Source: JABMRP01 sp964444795 (GTDB taxonomy: Bacteria; Planctomycetota; Planctomycetia; Pirellulales; Thermoguttaceae). Taken from it: a DNA stretch of 64,000 nucleotides. The translations under genes and the position numbers were made by a program. Under the pieces are notes generated by a model. The model ran no database searches. It saw only the letters and a program-made list of their open reading frames with translations, and was not told the DNA's origin. Shown piece after piece: positions 34,680-42,488 of the stretch. Position 1 is the first letter of the stretch, and the number at the start of each line of letters is the position of its first letter. The DNA lies in contig CAYUIQ010000005.1 in NCBI GenBank assembly GCA_964444795.1, positions 28,608-92,607 on the forward strand, written 5' to 3'.

Positions 34680-37157
34680 CTAGTCTGTTTGATCAAGGCC
34701 CGCGGCCTCGTATGCCATGGGCGCAAGCACCCGACCGTCTTGCATGCGATAGGGCTTATCCCCGAAATTGACCGTCACGAAGATCTTGCCCGAGAACTGC
34801 GTTTGCTGAACGGTGTGATCGTCAGTCAACCATCGGTGTGACAGCATTTCACGGTATCCCGTCGATCGTGCGAGGGGAGCGATCGCTTGGTAGCTCTCGG
34901 CAAAGCGGTCTTCATGTTCGCGCCAGATGGCTTCGTTGAACATGAACATCGGCGGAGTACCGTACAGCATATTCAGCAAATCGCGACGGTCCCACAGGCT
35001 GGGCAGCTTGTTATTGTAATCGCCCCAGTACCAATAGGAAATGACGCAATCGTGATAGACCAGTTCCCACAGTGGGAGACGATAATAGTGACCGGTTTGA
35101 AACTTCGCGACACGCTCCGGCGCGGGATCCACGGGTTCAATCATGCGGCGGCCCGCGTCAGGGATGCGGTACGGTCCGAGGCTCATCATCCCTTCGAAGA
35201 AGTGCAGGTAGGGAACCGCGGCATCGTGCCCTGTTTCGCTGCCTGTGACCAAGCCGCACTCTTCGCTCATGTAACGAAGTAACTGCATCTTATGATATTT
35301 GCTTTCACTTCGGCTCATCGGGTGGTCGGGGTGGTAGCATTCGCGCCAGGGAGACGCAGTAGTCGTGTCGACAAATCGGGCACGATAGGCATGAGTTTTC
35401 AGTTCTTCCGGTACACGGAGACGCGCGGAGTCGACCGCGCGGCTATCGCACAGTACGCCGCATGGAATCATCTCGCCGCTTTTCGACGTTACTCGCCAGC
35501 CACGTCGCCAATCACCATTCTCATCGACCATCAGGCCGTCCGGCCATGCGTCGGAAGTCCAATCGGGATGGATGTGGTGCAGATTGGGAAATTCAGCGGG
35601 GTTCATGGCGTCCTGATAGATATCGTACCGACCGGTCAGTATGCCGGCTTGATTCAGAAGATCGATTTCGCCAGGCGTGGTCCTTCGGCTCCATAGAATA
35701 CGATCGATTCCCTTTTTGCGAAGTTTATCGCACCACTGTGAAGGGCTGCCATGAAAGCACCAGATATTGGCGGCCCCGACCAGTCGGTCGACCGAAGGGA
35801 TCCGCTCGCGTTTTTCAGCCAGTGTTTTCAGTAGCCCGGTCTCTTCAGCGTAGCTGCGATAGCGCTTACACATGGCTACGTAGCCACCCTTCTCAAAGGC
35901 TATGTAGCGGATGCGTCGCGGCGCGCCGAACTTGCCAAGCTGCGGCACCCACTGAGGGGACAGCACAAGCAGGTCATCATTTCGATCGACCTTTACCCAT
36001 GCGTCGTCGGCTGTTTCGACGATACTCATGAGCCCTTCACGCAGGTCGGTTGCGCCATACCACGGCATGCTGAGGCCATGCCCACCGAACAGATGATAAC
36101 GCATGGGCGGGAGTGAAGTGTCGACAACCGGGTAGCTGATTCCTTCGTTGACGGGCATGATTAGGAACTCGCCTTCGCATGTTGCGATAGGCGGCGGGAA
36201 GGCAAGTATGTCGAGCATCTCACCATCGGCTGTCATTTCCACAGTGAATTCCGGCGATGATTCATCCACTTGTATCTGGCAGGCGATGCGAAGCATGTCG
36301 TTCGGCTTCAGTAGCGAAAGATGGATCTCGTTGCCGTCGGTCGATGCGGCCAGAACGGCGATATCCGAAGTGCCGCACGACGTCCAAATGCGGTTGGTGC
36401 GTTTATCGTGGATCGTGAACCGCGCATCAACCGTTTTGAATACGACCTTGAGTACGTCGTTCGAAGCGGTTACCTGGGTGGGCATCGATGGGTCGCGCAT
36501 TTCGGGCAATGAATTGGTGCGGCGCAACGTGAAGCTGTCGGCAACGATATGTGAATCGCCTTGACCAATCAGTCTTGCCACAATCTTTGCGGCGCCATGG
36601 GGGATCAGGAAACGCGTGGCGATGAGTTGAACTCCCTTGGTTTCATGAATCTGTCGGGCACCAAACGCCCAGTTGATCGCCTTGTCGTTCGCATCCATCA
36701 GTGTGACACAGAGAGTCGCCGCACCGGGGCCCGTGAGGCTCAGGCGGGCCGAATAGTCATATATCTGACCGGGGACAACATGAATCGCCCGGCTTTGCGT
36801 GAAGCTCCAATCCGAGTCGCCCCGGTGGCGGATCCCGGCGGCCGGATTTCCCGATCTTGGCTCGGCTTGCCCAGTGGTTCCGTCGCGATCCGTGACAGCG
36901 GTATCCGGACGATTTAGCACCTCGACGTTTCCTTGCCCGGCGCGTGTCCAAAATCGTCCCCAGCCGTTCATTCCCTCGTCGAAGCTGCCGTTAACGATAA
37001 GATTCTCATGGGAGCGATTGCCCGGCAAGGCGGAGGTGTCCTCGTTGGCCAACGCGCCGGAGGTCAACAAAATGACGGACAGAAACATGATTGTATTGCC
37101 GAAACAAGCCATTCGGAACCAGGAGACTTGAGCTGGAGAAGTCTTTGCAGTATGCAT
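34680..37157 (-). CDS. Secreted glycosidase-like protein (GH101/DUF5696-like)
   Basis: An 825-residue exported protein; a signal peptide spans about 16-37 (MACFGNTIMFLSVILLTSGA). Residues about 50-215 look like a galactose-binding-like carbohydrate module (ENLIVNGSFDEGMNGWGRFW, then GQIYDYSARLSLTG). The rest has features of GH101/DUF5696-type alpha-glycosidases: GGYVAMCKRYRSYAEETGLL, GIDRILWSRRTTPGEIDLLN, RFVDTTTASPWRECYHPDHP and GLVTGSETGHDAAVPYLHFF, where the Asp and Glu are plausible catalytic residues. A host-mucin-like or algal glycan target is possible. It is divergent from the sulfatase cluster at 37.6 kb across 438 bp. The family assignment is tentative. Confidence 0.65.
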   Translation of the reverse strand: MHTAKTSPAQVSWFRMACFGNTIMFLSVILLTSGALANEDTSALPGNRSHENLIVNGSFDEGMNGWGRFWTRAGQGNVEVLNRPDTAVTDRDGTTGQAEPRSGNPAAGIRHRGDSDWSFTQSRAIHVVPGQIYDYSARLSLTGPGAATLCVTLMDANDKAINWAFGARQIHETKGVQLIATRFLIPHGAAKIVARLIGQGDSHIVADSFTLRRTNSLPEMRDPSMPTQVTASNDVLKVVFKTVDARFTIHDKRTNRIWTSCGTSDIAVLAASTDGNEIHLSLLKPNDMLRIACQIQVDESSPEFTVEMTADGEMLDILAFPPPIATCEGEFLIMPVNEGISYPVVDTSLPPMRYHLFGGHGLSMPWYGATDLREGLMSIVETADDAWVKVDRNDDLLVLSPQWVPQLGKFGAPRRIRYIAFEKGGYVAMCKRYRSYAEETGLLKTLAEKRERIPSVDRLVGAANIWCFHGSPSQWCDKLRKKGIDRILWSRRTTPGEIDLLNQAGILTGRYDIYQDAMNPAEFPNLHHIHPDWTSDAWPDGLMVDENGDWRRGWRVTSKSGEMIPCGVLCDSRAVDSARLRVPEELKTHAYRARFVDTTTASPWRECYHPDHPMSRSESKYHKMQLLRYMSEECGLVTGSETGHDAAVPYLHFFEGMMSLGPYRIPDAGRRMIEPVDPAPERVAKFQTGHYYRLPLWELVYHDCVISYWYWGDYNNKLPSLWDRRDLLNMLYGTPPMFMFNEAIWREHEDRFAESYQAIAPLARSTGYREMLSHRWLTDDHTVQQTQFSGKIFVTVNFGDKPYRMQDGRVLAPMAYEAAGLDQTD

Positions 37158-37375
37158 GAAACAACCTGTGGTAGTCTAACGATTGAAGATGCGGACCACG
37201 TTCCTTCGATGGGGCACTCAATTCGCTGATTCTAGCCGATCTTACCATTGCATCGATTTGAAGGTACCGACTTCAATGGATTGGCACGAATCGGCCGCAC
37301 GGCACCATTGTAGCAGGTACCCGGTCCGCGAGCATTGCACACAGACCCGGGAGACTTCCAGCGGGCTGTGTTTGC

Positions 37376-37404
37376 TTGCGGGAGGGCGCGGCTGCGGCTA
37401 TATT
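37376..37404 (+). promoter_or_regulatory. Candidate promoter for the FGE-like/sulfatase cluster
   Basis: TTGCGG (37376-37381), a 17-bp spacer and TATATT (37399-37404), about 190 bp before the start at 37596 within the 438-bp divergent region. Confidence 0.45.
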
Positions 37405-37546
37405 GACGGAAGTGGGAATCACGCCCCAGAGAGAATGAGCTTCCGGCACCAGAATTCATCGGGCAGTTCCGTTTGGATTCCGCGGTTCGTGCCGATCGTT
37501 GACAGAACCGACGACCCTCCGTGGCGAGATGGGCGGCTGTTTGCTT

Positions 37547-37584
37547 CCGATATCTCCGTGAAAAGCCGATATCTTTGTGAAAAG
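37547..37584 (+). repeat. Tandem 19-bp repeat just before a start codon
   Basis: CCGATATCTCCGTGAAAAG (37547-37565) is followed at once by CCGATATCTTTGTGAAAAG (37566-37584), with two differences. The second copy runs into the ribosome site of the gene at 37596. It may be a small duplication or an operator. Confidence 0.6.
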
Positions 37585-37595
37585 GAAGCGTGGCA

Positions 37596-40500
37596 ATGCG
37601 AAGGTGGTTTACGATCGTGATGGTTGGCCTGCTTGTGGGTGCCGCTGTTCCATTCGCCGCGGTTCCATGCGAGGCTGAGGAGCCGTCGGCGCGGAAGACC
37701 AAGGCCAAACGCATCGCCAGCAAGGCACTTAAGGACAAATCAACGGCGGCCGATTCCGTCGAGATCAACACGCCACAATCACTTCGGCTGGCGATTGAGG
37801 ATCTGGTCGCAACGTTTGGGGCGAAGTATCCCAAGGGCGGAGAGTATCTCAAGTGTCTCGGCAAATTGGAAGCACGCCTGACGACCAAGGACCCGGCCGC
37901 TCGGGCGGAACTGGAGTCGCTCGCCAAAGAAGCCCTGCTGGCAAATCCCCTGATCGACTTCGACCGGCTCATCGTTCGCCGCACGGCGGACCTCGGCCTG
38001 CCCTCCAACTGGCAGAGCAATTCCAGCCTTCGTAAGGCTAACTACGACAATGCGGTCGTGACGCTTTCGCCCGTTCACCCCTCGGGAAATCTCACCACGG
38101 TCTACCGTCCAGAAAGCGAATCCGACTTCGTGGGCGATATCGACTTGCACTTCGACGCCGAGAAGATGCTATTTTCACGCTCCGGACCCGACGGCTGGGG
38201 CGTCTGGGAGATCGGTGTGAACGGTCGAGGCTTGCGAAAGCTGCCGCTGATCGATACCAATAGCGTCGACAATTACGATGCGTGCTACCTCAGCGACGAT
38301 AACATCCTCTTCACCTCGACCGCCGCGATGACCGGCGTGCCGTGCGTGGGCGGCGGGTCACCGGTGACGAACCTCTTTCGCCTCGACGCGACCAGCGGTG
38401 CCGTCCGACGTCTGACCTTCGACCAAGACCACGACTGGTATCCGGCCGTCATGAATTCCGGGCGCGTGATGTACCTTCGCTGGGAATATGGCGACATCAC
38501 CCACGCGTTCAGCCGAATCCTTTTCAGCATGAACCCGGACGGCACCGATCAGAAGGCCTACTACGGCAGCAATTCGTACTGGCCCAACGCGATGTTCTAC
38601 GCACGGCCGATCCCCGGCGCCGAGGGCAAGTTCGTGGCCGTCGTTTCGGGCCATCACGGTCTGAAGCGAATGGGCGAACTGGTCCTGTTCGACGCCACCA
38701 AAGGCCAATACGAAGCCGATGGCGTCATCCAGCGAATACCGGGACGAGGCCAGCCGGTCGAGCCGGTGATCTTGGACAACGTGGCGGGCCGAGCCCCCAC
38801 GAAGTTCCTGCATCCCTGGCCGCTGAGCGACAAGTACTTCCTCGTCGCCGCCCAGGTCCGAGGCGCGCAGCGATGGGCGATCTACCTGGTCGATGTCTTC
38901 GACAACATGACGCTCGTCCGGGACGATCCGACGCATCATCTTGTCGAGCCCGTGCCGTTGGCCAAGACGCGGCGTCCGCCCGTGCTCCCCTCACGAGTTG
39001 ACCCGGATCGAAAAGACTCGCTGATTCAAATCGCGGACATCTACACGGGCGACGGCCTGAAGGGCGTTCCCCGAGGCACGATCAAGAAGCTTCGCCTCTT
39101 TACCTACAACTTCGCGTATTACGGAATGGGTGGGCAGGGCAACCGTATCGGCGTCGACGGACCGTGGGACGTCAAGCGGATCGTCGGCACCGTGCCGGTC
39201 GAGGCGGACGGCTCGGTCCTGTTTCGCGCGCCGGCCAACACGCCCCTTTCGCTCCAACCGTTGGACGGCGACGGCAAGGCCGTTGCGCGTATGCGAAGTT
39301 GGCTAACGGCGATGCCTGGCGAGACGCTCTCGTGTGTCGGTTGTCACGAACCCACGGGCACGGCCCCCAGGGTATCCAGGCCGATGGCCCTGGAGCGTGG
39401 ACCGTCCGAGATCGCGCCCTGGTATGGACCGGCCCGTGGCTTCGGCTTCGATCGCGAGGTCCAGAAGCCGGTGATCGACCGGTATTGCATCGGCTGTCAC
39501 GACGGTAAGCCCCGCGAAGACGGCCAGACTATCGTGGACCTGACAACCCGCCCCAAGGAGGCCCGAACCTTTACAATCATGCTTGGTCGAAATCGCAAGT
39601 GCAACTTCACGCCGTCGTACTGGACTCTGCGCAGCTACGTACGATCGACCAACGAGGCCGACAACCACCTGCTCCTGCCGTACGAGTTCAGCGCCGATTC
39701 GTCGAAACTGATCCAGATGCTCCGCAAGGGGCACCACAACGTCCAGTTGCCCCCCGAGGCCTGGGACCGCCTGATCACATGGATCGACCTGAGCGCCCCG
39801 GCCTATGGAACCTGGAGCGAGAACGTTGGGTCGGCCAAGGTCGACCGGTACCGCACCGTCCGCAACGACCTGCTGAAGCTCTACGCCAATATCGACGACG
39901 ACCCGGAGGTGATCTTTGAAATCTCGACGCCCGCCGCCGATCCGATCATGCCTCGGTCCGAGAAACCTCGTCGGACGTCGGTGCCTCGCATCAGCAACTG
40001 GCCCTTCGACTCGGCCGAGGCAAAGCGTCGGCAGGAGAACGCCGTCGGCGAGACGCGGCGGACGATCGACCTTGGCCAGGGCGTGCAACTTGAAATGGTC
40101 CGTATTCCGGCGGGACAGTTCGTCATGGGCGAGATGGCCGGTCATCCGGACGAAGGCCCCGCAGCCGCGGTGAAGATCGCCGAACCGTTCTGGATGGGAA
40201 CCTGTGAGGTCACCAATGCGCAGTTCGCGCGGTTCGACCCGACACACGACAGCCGTCTCGAAGCGTATCCGGGCAACAACTTCTCGGTACGAGTTCGCGG
40301 CGAGATGGTCAACGGCCCGAACCAGCCGGTCTGCCGCATATCACAAACCCAGGCCCAGGCGTTCTGTCAATGGCTCAGCAAGACCACCGGCAAGCAATTC
40401 ATCCTGCCCTCCGAGGCCCAATGGGAATATGCCTGCCGCGCCGGCACGGCAACGCCTCTGAATTTCGGCCAACCGGATGCCGACCACGGCCTTCATGCCA

Positions 40501-40838
40501 ACCTGGCCGACGTGACGAACCAGAAGGTTTGGCACTGGGTGCATCCGGGTGGAAGCCAGTTCGACGACAAGGCCTTCGCCAGCACGAACGTCGGGACGTA
40601 TGCTCCCAACCCGTGGGGCCTGCACGACATGCACGGCAACGTGGCCGAGTGGACCCGTTCGCCCTACGCCCACTATCCCTACCGCGACAAGGCCGAGGCG
40701 GGTTCAACCGATAAAGTCGTCGTTCGCGGCGGCTCGTGGAACGACCGGCCCCAAAACGCCCGCTCGTCTTTCCGCATGATGTACCGCCCTCACGAACGAG
40801 TCCATGACGTGGGGTTCCGCGTGATTTGCGCACCGTAG
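37596..40838 (+). CDS. Exported HZS-alpha-like propeller with two CXXCH motifs and C-terminal FGE-like domain
   Basis: A 1080-residue exported protein; ATG at 37596 has AAGGAAG 7 nt upstream (a GTG at 37590 is also possible). The signal peptide is MRRWFTIVMVGLLVGAAVPF. Residues about 150-570 form a PD40/hydrazine-synthase-alpha-middle-like propeller (DLHFDAEKMLFSRSGPDGWG, DACYLSDDNILFTSTAAMTG). CVGCHE (about C580) and CIGCHD (about C631) are heme-type motifs. From about 822 to the end is an SUMF1/FGE-fold domain (VRIPAGQFVMGE, QWEYACRAGTATPLNFGQ, GLHDMHGNVAEWTRSPYAHY). The region matching the FGE active site reads VVRGGSWNDRPQNARSSFR, with no cysteine pair, so classical formylglycine formation is unlikely. 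It is followed by two sulfatase genes on the same strand. Confidence 0.85.
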   Translation: MRRWFTIVMVGLLVGAAVPFAAVPCEAEEPSARKTKAKRIASKALKDKSTAADSVEINTPQSLRLAIEDLVATFGAKYPKGGEYLKCLGKLEARLTTKDPAARAELESLAKEALLANPLIDFDRLIVRRTADLGLPSNWQSNSSLRKANYDNAVVTLSPVHPSGNLTTVYRPESESDFVGDIDLHFDAEKMLFSRSGPDGWGVWEIGVNGRGLRKLPLIDTNSVDNYDACYLSDDNILFTSTAAMTGVPCVGGGSPVTNLFRLDATSGAVRRLTFDQDHDWYPAVMNSGRVMYLRWEYGDITHAFSRILFSMNPDGTDQKAYYGSNSYWPNAMFYARPIPGAEGKFVAVVSGHHGLKRMGELVLFDATKGQYEADGVIQRIPGRGQPVEPVILDNVAGRAPTKFLHPWPLSDKYFLVAAQVRGAQRWAIYLVDVFDNMTLVRDDPTHHLVEPVPLAKTRRPPVLPSRVDPDRKDSLIQIADIYTGDGLKGVPRGTIKKLRLFTYNFAYYGMGGQGNRIGVDGPWDVKRIVGTVPVEADGSVLFRAPANTPLSLQPLDGDGKAVARMRSWLTAMPGETLSCVGCHEPTGTAPRVSRPMALERGPSEIAPWYGPARGFGFDREVQKPVIDRYCIGCHDGKPREDGQTIVDLTTRPKEARTFTIMLGRNRKCNFTPSYWTLRSYVRSTNEADNHLLLPYEFSADSSKLIQMLRKGHHNVQLPPEAWDRLITWIDLSAPAYGTWSENVGSAKVDRYRTVRNDLLKLYANIDDDPEVIFEISTPAADPIMPRSEKPRRTSVPRISNWPFDSAEAKRRQENAVGETRRTIDLGQGVQLEMVRIPAGQFVMGEMAGHPDEGPAAAVKIAEPFWMGTCEVTNAQFARFDPTHDSRLEAYPGNNFSVRVRGEMVNGPNQPVCRISQTQAQAFCQWLSKTTGKQFILPSEAQWEYACRAGTATPLNFGQPDADHGLHANLADVTNQKVWHWVHPGGSQFDDKAFASTNVGTYAPNPWGLHDMHGNVAEWTRSPYAHYPYRDKAEAGSTDKVVVRGGSWNDRPQNARSSFRMMYRPHERVHDVGFRVICAP

Positions 40839-40883
40839 TCGCGGCGTACCCGATTCACTGTCATTCAACAAGGGAAGCCAACC

Positions 40884-42383
40884 ATGACGCTCGGGAGAAG
40901 ACACTCCATCAGGACCGCCACATGGGCAGCACTTTGGTTTGCATCCTCCGCCTTATTGGCCGCGGAGACGGGGCCGGAAAGACGCCCTAATATCGTTTTC
41001 CTGTTGGCGGACGACCAGTGCGCCTATTCCGTCGGATGCTACGGGAATAAGGATGTGCGGACGCCCAACATGGACAAGCTTGGCCATGAAGGGGTCATTT
41101 TCGATAACCACTATGTTACCACATCGATCTGCATGGCCAGCCGAGCCAGTATCGCGACCGGCATGTACGAATACAAGCACGGCTGCAATTTCGGCCGGGG
41201 CGGACTGGAGCCTTCCACATGGCAACAATCGTATCCGATGCTATTGCGCAAGGCCGGGTATTTCACCGGATTCGCGGGCAAGTTCGGGATGGGAGGTGTC
41301 AACACACCCGACGATAGCTTTGACGTCTGGGGAGGTGGCCCGGGACAGACGGCCTATACAACAGCGAAGAACAAGTCGATGGTTCAATACGCCCGGAAAT
41401 ATCCCCACTCAACGCTCTCTTATGGTGCCTTTGGACAGGACTTCATCAAGTCGGCCGTGAAGAGTGACAAGCCGTTTTGCCTCTCCATCAGTTTCAAAGC
41501 ACCCCATAAACCGGCGACTCCAGATCCGCGGTTTGACGGTATATACGATGGGATCGACTTCACAAAGCCGGCCAATCATGGCCGGGCCAATGGCGAGCAT
41601 CTTTCTCCGCAGAGCAAGCGGGGCCGACAGTATGAACGCGGTATTTCGTGGGGCTATGAATCCGAGTACAACGATGCGATGCGTCCGTATCATCAGCAGA
41701 TATACGGTATCGATGTCGCACTCGGTATGATCCGTCAGCAGCTCAAGCGATCGGGTGTGGCGGACAATACGGTGATCATCTATACCTCGGACAACGGGTA
41801 TATTTGCGGGTCCCACGGTTATGGCTCGAAAGTTCTGCCGATGGAAGAATCGGCGCGCGTGCCACTGATGATCCACGATCCCCGTCATCCCTCGTCGGGG
41901 AAGAAGCTCCGGTGCGGTGCGCTGACCGCCAATATCGATTTCGCGCCGACGATTCTCGATTTGGCTGGACTGCCCATTCCAGAAGATATGGACGGCAAGA
42001 GCCTGATCGGACTGCTCGACAATCCCCAAGGTGAGATCCGAAGCACGCTGGCTCTGATGAACGTGTGGGGAATCGTTCCAACTTACTCTCATACGGTCGT
42101 GACGAAGCAGTGGAAATACACTTATTGGTGGCATGCAGGCGACGGAATGGAGCCGGTCGAAGAGTTATTCGACATGGAAAAAGATAGACTCGAAATGCAC
42201 AATCTGGCATTGAGTCCCGAGTATAAGCAAGCCCTGGAAATGATGAGGACGGAATACGACAAAGAGCTTGGCCTCTGGAAGAAGCACGCGGTCCCGCGGT
42301 ATATGACCTTCGCCAAGCTCTTTGACCGAAGCATCCCCTGGTCGGCGAAAGAAACCGAGTTGTCGGCGGGAAGAGGAAAGTAG
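40884..42383 (+). CDS. Secreted sulfatase (CMASR type)
   Basis: A 499-residue arylsulfatase-superfamily enzyme with signal peptide (about 8-27, ending LLAAE). Active-site landmarks: NIVFLLADDQCAYS, SICMASRASIATG (C83, presumed formylglycine after maturation), FAGKFGMGG, CLSISFKAPHKPATPD, and VIIYTSDNGYICGSHGYGSK. MGMYEYKHG-like and GWYE-like core blocks are intact, and the C-terminal part holds PTILDLAGLPIPEDMDGKSL, the usual family segment. AAGGGAAGCCAACC precedes the ATG. It lies 45 bp after the FGE-like gene and 105 bp before the next sulfatase. The sulfated substrate is unknown. Confidence 0.92.
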   Translation: MTLGRRHSIRTATWAALWFASSALLAAETGPERRPNIVFLLADDQCAYSVGCYGNKDVRTPNMDKLGHEGVIFDNHYVTTSICMASRASIATGMYEYKHGCNFGRGGLEPSTWQQSYPMLLRKAGYFTGFAGKFGMGGVNTPDDSFDVWGGGPGQTAYTTAKNKSMVQYARKYPHSTLSYGAFGQDFIKSAVKSDKPFCLSISFKAPHKPATPDPRFDGIYDGIDFTKPANHGRANGEHLSPQSKRGRQYERGISWGYESEYNDAMRPYHQQIYGIDVALGMIRQQLKRSGVADNTVIIYTSDNGYICGSHGYGSKVLPMEESARVPLMIHDPRHPSSGKKLRCGALTANIDFAPTILDLAGLPIPEDMDGKSLIGLLDNPQGEIRSTLALMNVWGIVPTYSHTVVTKQWKYTYWWHAGDGMEPVEELFDMEKDRLEMHNLALSPEYKQALEMMRTEYDKELGLWKKHAVPRYMTFAKLFDRSIPWSAKETELSAGRGK

Positions 42384-42488
42384 CCCATTCAAATCTCCCT
42401 TCCTTTAAGCGATAATGGATCACTCATTAACCGCAGTGCCTGCCATCGGGCCTGAAGAAGGAAATTCCCAATAATCAAGGAGAGAACC

